A stretch of DNA of 64,000 nt from Solibacillus sp040274725 (GTDB lineage Bacteria; Bacillota; Bacilli; Bacillales_A; Planococcaceae), in the NCBI GenBank assembly GCA_040274725.1, contig JBEMAQ010000020.1, positions 12,097-76,096 on the forward strand, in the 5' to 3' direction. The stretch's first letter is position 1. The number at the start of each line of letters is the position of its first letter. The position numbers and the translations under genes were made by a program. The notes beneath the pieces were generated by a model. The model saw nothing but the letters and a program-made list of their open reading frames with translations. It ran no database searches and was not told where the DNA came from. Positions 1-8,600 of this stretch are shown here, piece by piece.

Positions 1-1
1 T

Positions 2-1003
2 GAAAATCCTAAGGAGAATGATATCGAAGAATTTATAAATAAAATAAACTTTACTTTCGAACCTTATGAAAAGTATGCCTTTTATAGTGAATATAAACTG
101 AATGTTACGCCTGAGGACTTGTTATCAAAGTATTTAAACGAGCAGGAGCGAATCGATTTAAAGGAAGATTATTTTTACGGTGATGCGATATCTGCCATAA
201 AAATATCGGATTATAATGCAATGATAAAGCTTAAGGGACAGGAAGCTATTGATTTAAAGGAAAATGAGGTTTTAGTTGTATCTAACTACGAGTATGTGAA
301 GAGTACCCTTTCTAACTATAAGAAGGGTAAAGGTATTATCCAGATAGAGGACAAAGCCTACACAATCAAAAATGAGTCTCCTATCGAAGAAACTATAAAT
401 ATTAGTGGTTATAATGAGTTTTTTTATCTGATCATTCCTGATAACTTTAACGGAAGTCTACAGCTAGAGTTTACAGGCTTTAATGTAATATACGAAGAGC
501 AATATTCAGAAAAATCAGATGAAAAATTCGCCAACCTATTTAATAACCTTGCAGAAGATCAATATAGAGACGTCTTTCCAGCTTTAGTTATTGGGGGGAC
601 ATGGGACCAAGTACAAGATAGAAAGAATGGAGGAATCGCATTATTTGTATTCTTAGGTCTATTTTTAGGGCTTATATTTATAATCACTAGCGCGGCCGTT
701 ATGGCATTGCAACAGTTATCTGATGCAAGTGATAGCTTGGAACGATATAAGTCTCTAAAGAAAATCGGTGTCACTGAAAAATTAATAAACAATGCAATAT
801 TGAGACAAAGCTTAATCTATTTTATGACACCTCTAGGTTTGGCTATTATTCATTCAATAGTCGGAATAAGCGCAGTTAGTAAAATTTTTAATTTCCACTA
901 CGAAAGTATAATCATAAGCTCTTTATTCCTTGTAATAATATATGGTGGCTATTTTTATGCAACGTATGTTGGTGTTAAGAATATAGTTAAAAATAGTAAC
1001 TAA
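2..1003 (+). CDS. BceB-type FtsX-like ABC transporter permease, C-terminal part
   Basis: The reading frame is open from the left edge, so the true start lies outside the window. The visible part begins with a long hydrophilic extracellular-type region. A membrane segment follows (around residues 210-235 of the visible part), then a cytoplasmic stretch with ERYKSLKKIGVTEK, then two more membrane segments near the C terminus. This order (large extracellular loop, TM, 'RYxxLxKIG' loop, TM, TM) is typical of the BceB/YtrF permeases that pair with an ATPase in antimicrobial-peptide sensing and detoxification. The partner ATPase and two-component system would lie upstream. The gene is AT-rich compared with later genes. 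Family is fairly sure; substrate cannot be told. Confidence 0.75.
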   Translation, partial: ENPKENDIEEFINKINFTFEPYEKYAFYSEYKLNVTPEDLLSKYLNEQERIDLKEDYFYGDAISAIKISDYNAMIKLKGQEAIDLKENEVLVVSNYEYVKSTLSNYKKGKGIIQIEDKAYTIKNESPIEETINISGYNEFFYLIIPDNFNGSLQLEFTGFNVIYEEQYSEKSDEKFANLFNNLAEDQYRDVFPALVIGGTWDQVQDRKNGGIALFVFLGLFLGLIFIITSAAVMALQQLSDASDSLERYKSLKKIGVTEKLINNAILRQSLIYFMTPLGLAIIHSIVGISAVSKIFNFHYESIIISSLFLVIIYGGYFYATYVGVKNIVKNSN

Positions 1004-1102
1004 TTTTAATTAAATATATGTTGATTCGTACAACGCAATAGAATAAATAAGGAATGAGTGAGAAATAATAGAACTAGCTCAAAAAAGAACGGAGTTGATT
1101 CT

Positions 1103-2362
1103 ATGTCAAATGCAGGAAAAATGCCGCGAGAAGAAGGGATAGACCATAGTTTCAGTCTTATAAGAGAAGGCTATATGTATATTTTGAATAAACGTCGTAG
1201 TTTTAATTCTGACATGTTTGAAACCCGCTTACTGGGAAAGAAAGCAATCTGCATGGGAGGTAAAGAGGCTGCGGAACTTTTTTATGATCCGGAGAAATTC
1301 AAAAGGAAAGATGCGGCACCCAATCGGGCAATCCAAACATTGTTTGGTAAGAACGGTGTTCAGGCATTAGATGGCCACGCACACAAACATCGCAAGGAAA
1401 TGTTTATGTCCATCATGTCTCCTGCTGAACTGAGTAGGCTAACTGATCTCACAAAAAAACAGTGGGCGTTAGCAGCAACAAAATGGGCAAAGGCAGATCA
1501 GGTTACTCTCTATGAGGAAACGAAGGAGATTTTGTTCCGAACAGCTTGCGAGTGGGCCGGTGTACCTGTTCAAGAAAGTGAAATAAAGAATTTAACGAAT
1601 TACTTTGCGGCAATGTTCGAGTCGGCAGGGGCGATTGGACCAAAGTATTGGATGGGTAGAAATGCGCGGAATAATGCAGAAAAATGGATGGAGGAACTCA
1701 TTGAAAATGTTCGTCAAGGAACCGTCATGCCACCTGAAAATACAGCTTTGTATAGATTCTCCTGGCATCGTGAACTAGATGGGGACTTACTTGCGGTAGA
1801 AGTTGCGGCAGTTGAAGTAATCAATATTTTACGGCCGATTGTGGCAATTGCTATTTTTATCAATTTCATTGCGTTAGCGCTGCATCATTACCCGGAAGAA
1901 AGAAAGAAGCTTCAAACGGGCGATGAAAAATATGCGGAAATGTTTATTCAGGAAGTTCGCAGGTTTTATCCATTTTTCCCATTTGTAACAGCTTTGGTAA
2001 AGAAGGATTTTACTTGGAACGGCTATCAATTTGAAGAAGGTACCTTAACGCTTTTAGATCTTTATGGTACAAATCATGACCCTGAAATTTGGGATAATCC
2101 GGATGTGTTCTATCCTGAACGCTTTTCAAATTGGCAAGAAAGCCCGTTTGGATTTATACCTCAAGGTGGAGGGGATTATTTTGGAGGACATCGCTGTGCA
2201 GGTGAATGGGTAACGATTGAAGTGATGAAAGTGAGCCTAAATTTCCTTGTGAATCAAATTACTTATGAATTTCCTGACCAAGACGTAAGTTATAGTATGG
2301 TGGATATTCCGAGTATCCCTCGTAGTAAAATTGCACTTAAAAATGTAAAGCTAAACATGTAA
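1103..2362 (+). CDS. cypC: Fatty-acid peroxygenase, cytochrome P450 CYP152 family
   Basis: This heme-thiolate enzyme uses hydrogen peroxide directly to hydroxylate (or decarboxylate) long-chain fatty acids and needs no reductase partner. The start is the ATG at 1103, behind ACGGAG, in preference to an in-frame GTG at 1058 that has no ribosome site. It gives 419 residues against about 417 for Bacillus subtilis CypC. The heme-binding stretch GGGDYFGGHRCAGEW lacks the classical FxxGxRxCxG spacing and shows the CYP152 pattern, with Cys365 as ligand. It stands alone, followed by a hairpin and a dehydrogenase gene. Assignment is strong. Confidence 0.93.
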   Translation: MSNAGKMPREEGIDHSFSLIREGYMYILNKRRSFNSDMFETRLLGKKAICMGGKEAAELFYDPEKFKRKDAAPNRAIQTLFGKNGVQALDGHAHKHRKEMFMSIMSPAELSRLTDLTKKQWALAATKWAKADQVTLYEETKEILFRTACEWAGVPVQESEIKNLTNYFAAMFESAGAIGPKYWMGRNARNNAEKWMEELIENVRQGTVMPPENTALYRFSWHRELDGDLLAVEVAAVEVINILRPIVAIAIFINFIALALHHYPEERKKLQTGDEKYAEMFIQEVRRFYPFFPFVTALVKKDFTWNGYQFEEGTLTLLDLYGTNHDPEIWDNPDVFYPERFSNWQESPFGFIPQGGGDYFGGHRCAGEWVTIEVMKVSLNFLVNQITYEFPDQDVSYSMVDIPSIPRSKIALKNVKLNM

Positions 2363-2396
2363 ATTCCTTTAGAATTTTTGTTGTTAATCGGAAAGT

Positions 2397-2436
2397 GCCA
2401 AAAGTCGATTGAGGAGAGAGAGGTCGGCTTTTGGCG
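2397..2436 (+). terminator. Hairpin between cypC and the dehydrogenase gene
   Basis: A 12-bp stem (GCCAAAAGTCGA pairing with TCGGCTTTTGGC, one G-U pair) sits 35 bases after cypC. The T-tract after it is poor, so it could be a weak terminator or an mRNA 3' end. Confidence 0.4.
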
Positions 2437-2507
2437 TATGAAAAAATTCCATTGACAAATAATACTTATGAGAAAGTAAAATTTTTGTTTGACCTTGGAG
2501 GAATAGC

Positions 2508-3251
2508 ATGGGGAAATTAGATGGCAAAGTAGCAATCATTACAGGGGCAGCACAAGGGATGGGTGCGATGCATGTTCGTAAATTTGTGGAAGAAGGCGCA
2601 AAAGTAGCGATTACAGACCTTAACTTTGAAGGGGCACAAAAACTAGCCGATGAAATAGGAGAAAACTCAATCGCGCTTAAATTAGATGTTGCTAGTGAAG
2701 ACAACTGGGTAGAAGTTGTCGCAAAAACAGAAGAAACATTTGGTCCTATCAACGTGTTAGTAAACAACGCGGGAATTGGTATCTTCAAAACATTAGAACA
2801 ACTAACGGTCAAAGACTTTGAATTAACATTTAAAGTAGACGAGCTTGGCGTATTTTTAGGCATGCAAAAAGTACTTCCTTCTATGAAAAAAGCTGGCATA
2901 GGGTCTATTGTTAACATTTCGTCAGTAGATGGTTTGGTAAGTGCGCCAACAGCTATTGCGTATAGCGCTTCTAAACATGCTGTAACAGGTATGACGAAAG
3001 GTGCTGCTGCTGAGCTTGGGCAATATAACATCCGTGTAAACTCTGTACATCCTGGCATTATCAAAACGCCTATGGCTGATCAACCGGATGTTGAAGAATA
3101 CCTGAAGCAACTTGAACAAGATATTCCACTAAGAAGAAGAGCCGAAGTAGAAGAAGTTTCTAATTTAGTTATCTACCTGGCATCGGATGATTCTAGCTAT
3201 TCGACCGGAAGCCAATTTGTAGTAGATGGCGGAATGATTTCGGATCTCTAA
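2508..3251 (+). CDS. Short-chain dehydrogenase/reductase (classical SDR)
   Basis: A 247-residue NAD(P)-dependent oxidoreductase with a Rossmann fold. TGAAQGMG (residues 12-19) binds the cofactor, NNAG is at 86-89, and the catalytic Ser139, Tyr152 and Lys156 (YSASK) are present. The usual tetrad Asn in the 'VNxxGVFLG' position appears as Asp (VDELGVFLG), a mild oddity. Asp37 at the end of strand 2 suggests NAD preference. The start is the ATG behind TTGGAGGAATAGC. It resembles 3-alpha(or 20-beta)-hydroxysteroid and glucose dehydrogenases, but substrate cannot be read from sequence. It lies just downstream of cypC and just upstream of the insertion sequence. Confidence 0.85.
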   Translation: MGKLDGKVAIITGAAQGMGAMHVRKFVEEGAKVAITDLNFEGAQKLADEIGENSIALKLDVASEDNWVEVVAKTEETFGPINVLVNNAGIGIFKTLEQLTVKDFELTFKVDELGVFLGMQKVLPSMKKAGIGSIVNISSVDGLVSAPTAIAYSASKHAVTGMTKGAAAELGQYNIRVNSVHPGIIKTPMADQPDVEEYLKQLEQDIPLRRRAEVEEVSNLVIYLASDDSSYSTGSQFVVDGGMISDL

Positions 3252-3360
3252 TAGACATGGTAGTGGTGGAAATGATCGTCTTATTAAGACAGGATAAAGA
3301 AAATTAAATATTTATTCCGTCACTAACAACAAAAACATATCTCTTGAATAGGGATATCCC

Positions 3361-3363
3361 TAT
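3361..3363. repeat. Left target-site duplication TAT of the IS3 element
   Basis: TAT lies directly outside the left inverted repeat and recurs directly outside the right one (5050-5052). Three bases is the usual duplication for IS150-group IS3 elements. Confidence 0.7.
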
Positions 3364-3389
3364 TGATATGCTCCCCATTAGGTAGACAG
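3364..3389 (+). repeat. IS3 element left inverted repeat
   Basis: Compared with the reverse complement of 5024-5049, roughly 18 of 26 positions match, including TGC, CCC and the perfect GTAGACAG block. Confidence 0.8.
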
Positions 3390-3430
3390 ATTAAAAAATA
3401 AAATCTGTTTATTAAATGGGGAGCTTTTTT

Positions 3431-4111
3431 ATGACGAAACAACTAATAACACCTGAAATGAAATTGTTAGCTCTTCAATATGTAGAGGAAGGGCTTTATT
3501 CTATTCGAGAAATTTGTGAAAAGTACGCTATTTCGACTTACACATTTAAAAGCTGGCGTACTAAATTTAAAACCGGGGGAATTGAAGCATTAACGCCAGC
3601 TAAGAAAAATAAGTTTTACTCCAAAGAACTAAAAGAACGAGCAGTGGCAGACTACTTAACGAAAAAGTATTCAATGTACGAAATCCTCTCAACATATGAA
3701 ATTAGGGGTTGGTCGTTGTTCAAATCATGGTTAAAAACCTATACTAGTCATAGTGAATTAAAAGATTCGGGTAAAGGAATGAGCCAAACTATGACTAAAG
3801 GAAAAAAAACAACCGTAGAAGAACGCATTGAAATCGTCAAAGCCTGCCTAGCGAACGGGAAGAATTATCAAGAGACAGCGGCACAATATGAAGTATCTTA
3901 TCAACAGGTGTATCAATGGGTACGTAAGTTTGAAAAGGATGGGGAAAAGGCCCTTCAAGATCAACGTGGTCGCACAAAACCAGCAGAAGAACGCACACCA
4001 GAAGATGAATTACGCTTAAAAATTCAACAGATGGAGCGCGAAAATGAACGATTACGTGCAGAAAATTTACTACTAAAAAAGTTAGAGGAAATCGAAAGGA
4101 GGTATCGTTAA
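3431..4111 (+). CDS. IS3-family transposase OrfA (helix-turn-helix subunit)
   Basis: A 226-residue DNA-binding part of the transposase. The start is taken at 3431, seven bases after GGGGAG; an in-frame ATG at 3416 overlaps that site. Two helix-turn-helix segments are visible (around residues 20-45 with SIREICEKYAISTYTFKSW, and 150-180 with YQETAAQYEVSYQQVYQW). A leucine-rich coiled coil (ERENERLRAENLLLKKLEEI) follows at the C terminus. The duplicated HTH explains the length, longer than most IS150-group OrfA proteins. It ends just after the frameshift site. Confidence 0.88.
   Translation: MTKQLITPEMKLLALQYVEEGLYSIREICEKYAISTYTFKSWRTKFKTGGIEALTPAKKNKFYSKELKERAVADYLTKKYSMYEILSTYEIRGWSLFKSWLKTYTSHSELKDSGKGMSQTMTKGKKTTVEERIEIVKACLANGKNYQETAAQYEVSYQQVYQWVRKFEKDGEKALQDQRGRTKPAEERTPEDELRLKIQQMERENERLRAENLLLKKLEEIERRYR
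4075..4081 (+). other. Programmed -1 frameshift site A AAA AAG in the IS3 element
   Basis: In the orfA frame the bases read A AAA AAG, the canonical slippery heptamer, directly after the leucine-rich segment. A -1 slip moves the ribosome from the orfA frame into the orfB frame at GTT (4081). A purine-rich AAAGGAGG stretch sits about 14 bases downstream; it could start orfB on its own or affect frameshifting. Confidence 0.75.
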
Positions 4112-5004
4112 GTAAAGTCCGCATTCAAAGCCGTTATCTCGCGATTCAAGAGTTAGCGAAGCATGAAAACTTATCGATTATTTTATTATGTAAAATCGCC
4201 AAGGTATCCCGTGCAGCTTACTACAAATGGCTCAATCGTCAACCCTCAGCACGGGAACTAGAGAACCAACAGTTAATAGCGTCTATCCAACATTTATATA
4301 CACAAATAGATGGTATTTATGGCTACCGCCGTATCACAATGACTATTAACCGCCAACGTGAAAAAGAAAACTTAGCGAAAGTGAATAAGAAGCGTATTTA
4401 TCGTCTAATGCAAATTTGTGGTTTAGAGGCGGTGATTCGCCGTCGTCCAAAAAAATACCGGAAGGTGAAACCAGATTACGTAGCTGAAAACGTGTTAGCA
4501 CGTAAGTTTACAGCCGAAAAGCCGAATCAGAAATGGTGTACAGATGTGACGGAGTTCAAGTATGGCAACGGCAAGAAGGCTTATTTAAGTGCGATTATCG
4601 ATCTTTATGATAAGTCCATTGTGAGTTATGTATTAGGTCCTTCAAACAATAATGACCTTGTTTTTAAGACGGTAAGACCAGCTATTCGTCAACTGTCAAA
4701 AGCTGAACTTCCACTTTTACATAGTGATCGTGGGTATCAATATACATCTAAAGAATTTAAACGAATTATGAAGAAGGCAAAACTAACACATAGTATGTCG
4801 AGAGTCGGCCGTTGCATCGATAATGGACCAATTGAGGCGTTTTGGGGGACACTGAAAGTAGAGAAGTATTATTTACATAAATTTGAGACGTTTGAGGAAT
4901 TAAAACACGCCATTGATACGTACATCGAATTCTATAACAACGAACGTTATCAAGAAACATTAAACGGCTTGAGTCCTTTAGAATTCAGAGCTCAAGCCGT
5001 TTAA
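4081..5004 (+). CDS. IS3-family transposase OrfB (DDE catalytic part, made by frameshift)
   Basis: The frame is open from the slippery site to 5004, about 307 codons, and extends well upstream of the first ATG at 4339. It has the HTH_21-like segment (GIYGYRRITMTINRQ) and the rve integrase core. The DDE triad is visible: Asp in CTDVTEFKYG, Asp in LLHSDRGYQYTS, and Glu in IDNGPIEAFWGTLKVE. The FYNNERYQETLNGLSPLEF tail is typical. It is expected to work as an OrfAB fusion. No internal stop is seen. Confidence 0.88.
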   Translation, partial: VRGNRKEVSLSKVRIQSRYLAIQELAKHENLSIILLCKIAKVSRAAYYKWLNRQPSARELENQQLIASIQHLYTQIDGIYGYRRITMTINRQREKENLAKVNKKRIYRLMQICGLEAVIRRRPKKYRKVKPDYVAENVLARKFTAEKPNQKWCTDVTEFKYGNGKKAYLSAIIDLYDKSIVSYVLGPSNNNDLVFKTVRPAIRQLSKAELPLLHSDRGYQYTSKEFKRIMKKAKLTHSMSRVGRCIDNGPIEAFWGTLKVEKYYLHKFETFEELKHAIDTYIEFYNNERYQETLNGLSPLEFRAQAV

Positions 5005-5023
5005 AGCATTTTTATTATTTCCA

Positions 5024-5049
5024 CTGTCTACTTGACAGGGTGCAGTTCA
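5024..5049 (-). repeat. IS3 element right inverted repeat
   Basis: Reverse complement begins TGAACTGCACCC and carries the same GTAGACAG block as the left end. Confidence 0.8.
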
Positions 5050-5096
5050 TATTTAAGAGGTATGTTTTTTGAGGTGCTTTTATATAATTATCCATT

Positions 5097-5546
5097 TTAA
5101 TAGAAATCTATATCAATATTTTCTACGTTATTTTGTGCCATTTTTTGCATCCTTACTTCAAGCACACCATTTCTATACGTTGCCTTCACCCCGTCGCTAG
5201 ATACAGGACTTGGTAGGGAGACAGAGCGATGAAAGCCACCCACATAACGCTCTTTTCTAAACATGTTTTCTTCTTTTATTTCCGTTGTTGTATTGATGGA
5301 ACCTCTGATACTTAACATATTTTGTTCAACATGGAGCTGAATATCGTCGTCCTTTTCTAGACTAGGGATATCGCAAGTAGCGATGACTTCCGTTGCTGTT
5401 TCATGTACATCGACTTTCATGTCACCAAAGTTCCCAAGCATATTATCGAAAATACTGAAATCAAAAGGAAAAGTTGAAAATATCCGGTCAAAATCTTTTC
5501 TTATATTCGATAATTGTTTATATGAATCGTCAGGTAGTAACGACAT
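5097..5546 (-). CDS. Small heat-shock protein, Hsp20/alpha-crystallin family
   Basis: A 149-residue ATP-independent chaperone that would hold unfolding proteins during stress. The alpha-crystallin domain runs from about residue 40 to 140, from MKVDVHETATEVIATCDIP to the YRNGVLEVRM strand that carries the conserved GxL motif. The short N-terminal arm has FDRIFSTFPFDFSIFDNML. The start is supported by AGGAGG just upstream. Spore-coat-linked Hsp20 proteins (CotM/CotP type) look alike, so a spore role cannot be excluded. The insertion sequence ends just past its stop codon and may have removed its native terminator. Confidence 0.88.
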   Translation of the reverse strand: MSLLPDDSYKQLSNIRKDFDRIFSTFPFDFSIFDNMLGNFGDMKVDVHETATEVIATCDIPSLEKDDDIQLHVEQNMLSIRGSINTTTEIKEENMFRKERYVGGFHRSVSLPSPVSSDGVKATYRNGVLEVRMQKMAQNNVENIDIDFY

Positions 5547-5586
5547 CTTATAAGCCTCCTATTTACTTTTGCATATATTATGTGCA

Positions 5587-5660
5587 TGGATTATTAAATT
5601 GACTGGGTGAATATCAACCATTTAGTTTAATTTCAATTCACCGACAAATTTAATAATCCA
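5587..5660. repeat. Long imperfect inverted repeat between hsp20 and splB
   Basis: A left arm at 5587-5611 (TGGATTATTAAATT then GACTGGGTGAA) pairs with a right arm at 5637-5660, with about 22 of 24 positions complementary around a 25-base loop. It has no U-tract on either side, so it is not an obvious terminator. It lies upstream of hsp20 and downstream of splB. Confidence 0.6.
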
Positions 5661-5698
5661 CGCTTTCATATTAGCTAACTAAACACGGATTGCATTGC

Positions 5699-6727
5699 TC
5701 ACGTAAAATATTCGAGTTTCGCATGTGGAAAGAACTTTTCTAGATAGCTGTATAATGCCGTTTTCATTTCATCCTCTTGTTCTTTTTGATAAATGTATTT
5801 ACCGATGCCATACTTTCCCCATTTAAGGCGTCTTGCGGATTCATCTAACTTTAATTTAGTCTTTGGATAGTTTTTCTGAATAACATTTTTTGCAGTCTTT
5901 GTAAAGCGGTGCTGAATGAATTCAAAGGTGATATCTTGTCGTGCATCCTGAGGTAACTCTGCATCCAAGCGCTCAAACATATGATAGTATCCTTCCTTCC
6001 ACCCTTCATGAAGGTAAATCGGTGCGACAATAAAACCAAGTGGATAACCCGCTCGTGCTACTTTCCCAGCTGCTTCAATACGCTTGGCGAGAGGGGATGT
6101 GCCTGGTTCAAAGTTTTTGATGACATAGTCTGCATTGATGCTAAATCGAAATCGTGTGTGGCCGTTATGTTTCGCATCGAGTAGGTGATCGACATGATGA
6201 AATTTCGTTACAAATCGTAATCTCCCTAATTCGGTTTGGCCAAAATGTTCAATTGCCTTTTTTAATGAGTGCGTTAAGTGGTCTATCCCAACAATATCAG
6301 ATGTACAAGCTGCTTCAAATCGCGTAATCTCAGGGGCCCGCTCTTCGATATAGTGATCTGCCGCTGCAAAAATTTCATCGACATTCACATATGTACGAAG
6401 GTAAGGTTTACTCCCCATCGTTGTTTGTAAATAACAATAATGACAATGCCCCATACACCCCGTTGCAAGTGGAATCGCATATTCTGCGGATGGCTTGGAC
6501 GTGTCAAATTTTAGTGTTTTACGAATGCCCACGACGAGTGTAGACTTTGCAATACGATATTTTTGTAAATCATTGTCCCCGGGAAGATTTCGTATCTGGT
6601 TATGTGAGGTCGTATAGCGAATCTCAATACCGAGCTCTTCAAATTTTTTTTTCAGTTCCAAACCAAGTGGATACTCCAAGGCTTTTGGTTCAAAATAAAC
6701 AAGCTGGGGCATAAAAGGTTTATTCAT
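5699..6727 (-). CDS. splB: Spore photoproduct lyase (radical SAM)
   Basis: This enzyme reverses the spore photoproduct 5-thyminyl-5,6-dihydrothymine using S-adenosylmethionine and an iron-sulfur cluster. The start is the ATG at 6727 (MNKPFMPQLVYFEP), giving 342 residues, the same as my recollection of B. subtilis SplB. A longer frame upstream has no homology. The cluster cysteines are Cys91, Cys95 and Cys98 (CMGHCHYC), and the conserved Cys141 (FEAACTSD) that re-donates hydrogen is present. The usual small partner splA is not found upstream. Its presence suggests a spore-former or a lineage that once sporulated. Confidence 0.95.
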   Translation of the reverse strand: MNKPFMPQLVYFEPKALEYPLGLELKKKFEELGIEIRYTTSHNQIRNLPGDNDLQKYRIAKSTLVVGIRKTLKFDTSKPSAEYAIPLATGCMGHCHYCYLQTTMGSKPYLRTYVNVDEIFAAADHYIEERAPEITRFEAACTSDIVGIDHLTHSLKKAIEHFGQTELGRLRFVTKFHHVDHLLDAKHNGHTRFRFSINADYVIKNFEPGTSPLAKRIEAAGKVARAGYPLGFIVAPIYLHEGWKEGYYHMFERLDAELPQDARQDITFEFIQHRFTKTAKNVIQKNYPKTKLKLDESARRLKWGKYGIGKYIYQKEQEDEMKTALYSYLEKFFPHAKLEYFT

Positions 6728-6913
6728 AATGTTCGCCCATCTTGATGAAATACGGATTTCGAGTAAACATAAAACCATTTTTTCTGCTTTCGCTAAACAC
6801 GTCATCACCTTCTTTTCGTATTTGACATTAGTTTGTCTAAAGAAAGGAAATTAATGAGGTGGAAAATATGGCAGTTGTCTTTTGCGAATAACACTTCACG
6901 AATAGTAAATCAA

Positions 6914-7681
6914 TTAAATATGAAGGCGATTTGTGAAATGATGAACCAATGGCCAAGCGCGTACGTCTATCTTTTTGGCAAAATGCAGAATCGGTAAATC
7001 GCTTTCAACCGCAATACCTTGTTTGGATAGTATTGAATGATAACTAAATTCTGCCTCAGCTTCTTGCAATGTCCAAGGTTCGTGCAAAATATCACAGCGA
7101 AGCGGTACTCCTGAGGCATTTAATGTGTAAAAGCAGTAACGCTCAACCAGCCATTCCTCAAAGGAACCTTCAGCTGCTTGAAATGGCGCGGAAATTGGTC
7201 GATAGCTACACGCCAATTCGATTTCAGCGTCCAACCGTCTTTTACTTTCAAATTCAACCGTTGTGCCACGATTTTTAATCGCCATATCGGCGTACCAATA
7301 AGGTAGGTGATACAGCGTTTGCGCGCCTTTTACAGCAAGCCAATTGGCCGCGTCTAAGCTGAAAAAGTACACACCTGGCTTGCCGTCTAGCGTCACATAC
7401 GTCCGAACATTGAGCTCGGGAAATGTATCTGTCCCCGGAATAGGCGGCAAGCCTCGCACCCCAACCCCCGACATACGAAACGGCACGACCCCAACCCAAC
7501 ACACGCCATTATATGAATCTAAAGGCAATGCTTCAGGTACTAATTTGCGTAACACGTCAAATTGAATTGGGTAATGGGCAAACAAAAGATCGCTCCATGT
7601 TTGCTTCATCGTCCAAGGATAATTCGGGACAGCCCACGGACGATGGCTGTCATCCCATTTGTTTTTTAAATCTTTTCCCAC
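6914..7681 (-). CDS. YqjF-like DUF2071 protein
   Basis: A 255-residue cytoplasmic protein with the DUF2071 pattern: W-S-D-L-L-F-A-H-Y-P near residue 31, 'LPLDSYNGVCWVGVVPFRM', and 'PELNVRTYV' followed by GVYFFSLDA. Known family members have no firmly assigned biochemical function. The fold is distantly like acetoacetate decarboxylase. It lies upstream of splB on the same strand with a gap of about 190 bp, so co-transcription is possible but not shown. The start ATG is preceded by a weak AAGTGA site. Confidence 0.78.
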   Translation of the reverse strand: MGKDLKNKWDDSHRPWAVPNYPWTMKQTWSDLLFAHYPIQFDVLRKLVPEALPLDSYNGVCWVGVVPFRMSGVGVRGLPPIPGTDTFPELNVRTYVTLDGKPGVYFFSLDAANWLAVKGAQTLYHLPYWYADMAIKNRGTTVEFESKRRLDAEIELACSYRPISAPFQAAEGSFEEWLVERYCFYTLNASGVPLRCDILHEPWTLQEAEAEFSYHSILSKQGIAVESDLPILHFAKKIDVRAWPLVHHFTNRLHI

Positions 7682-7761
7682 AGCAAGTCACTTCCTTGAT
7701 GATTTATTATGATGAAATTTTTAGCATTAAAATAGTTCAAACATGCAGGACACTACGCTAG

Positions 7762-8600
7762 TAAGTAGAAATTTCCTTTAACAGAATAGACATCTTTTCG
7801 TATAAAGCATTCATTGCGTAAGTTTCTGTGCGAAGAGACGCTACCTAAAACTATACTACCATTATATTGAAATAAATGGTTGGGGAATATACATCTGGTT
7901 AAAGAAATTAGAGATGAAATCATTTAAAGCAGAATTATTTGCAACAGAAATATTTTACTCCACACATTTAAAACGTAAAATGCTTCATTTGGCAGAATGG
8001 ATATACGACATATTTTATAATAAGTAAAAATTAGTATGTACCTTATATAAAAAGGATTTACCGCATGTAATTCAATATTTTTTACTAGGTAAAGTGGGAA
8101 GAATGAGACTTTTTTAGTGTGGAAAAGGAGTTGATTTTCTTCAAAAGTCGATGGTTTTCAACTAAAAAGTGCCTGTTTGGAGCTGTTTTTCATCATTAAT
8201 TTTTGCAGCTGGTTTCTTTGGAATGGGATGGGTTCTAGCTGGAATGATTGGGGATTTTAATGTGTTTTTAAGGCAGCTTTAGCAAGAAAAGTAGTCCTTT
8301 TTTGCAAAAAAGAAGTGTTTTTAAACATTTTTTTGAAGGATTTTTCTAGGGAAAAGGATGTGCTTTGTGATGCTTTTTTGCTGTTTTATGATTTATTCAT
8401 GAGCATAGACACGTAATCTGATAGTTGGCACATAAATGAGAATATGTTGTATATGAATTTTGGGAAAGTGAGGATTTTTGGTTTGGAAAATTTTCTGAGG
8501 GAGGAATAGGAGGCAATTTTTTAGTTTTAATAAATCAATAGTTGCTAAATTAAGTAATTGATTTAAAATTTAGTAAATAGTCATTTAGGAGGTATTTGTA
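7762..8600. other. Gene-poor, AT-rich stretch with decayed fragments
   Basis: About 840 bp with no convincing intact gene. It holds a possible 37-codon fragment (7914-8027, beginning MKSFKAELFATE) and the broken membrane-protein fragment listed at 8143-8281. The base composition is low-GC and the region borders the candidate defence genes, as expected for a decayed insertion hotspot. Confidence 0.5.
8143..8281 (+). pseudogene. Possible frameshifted fragment of a small membrane protein
   Basis: One frame reads FKSRWFSTKKCLFGAVF and then stops. Another frame continues with SLIFAAGFFGMGWVLAGM, a hydrophobic helix, ending at TAG 8279-8281. A single frameshift would join them into one small protein with a membrane helix. 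There is an AAAGGAG before the first part. No family recognised. Confidence 0.3.

Larger units (their letters stand above)
3364..5049 (+). mobile_element. Complete IS3-family (IS150-group) insertion sequence
   Basis: A 1686-bp element that begins TGATATGC and ends GCAGTTCA, matching the TG...CA ends of IS3 elements. Imperfect 26-bp terminal inverted repeats (3364-3389 and 5024-5049) share the core GTAGACAG. A 3-bp TAT duplication flanks it. Inside are orfA and orfB in overlapping frames, joined by an A AAA AAG slippery site. Nothing looks broken: both frames are open and the DDE residues are present, so it may still move. It inserted between the SDR gene and hsp20, ending about 50 bp from the hsp20 stop codon. 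Confidence 0.92.

Noticed and set aside
2384..3064. 226-codon open frame on the minus strand
   Set aside because: It is antisense to the SDR gene, has no ribosome site, and its sequence is not protein-like; it is a shadow of the real gene.
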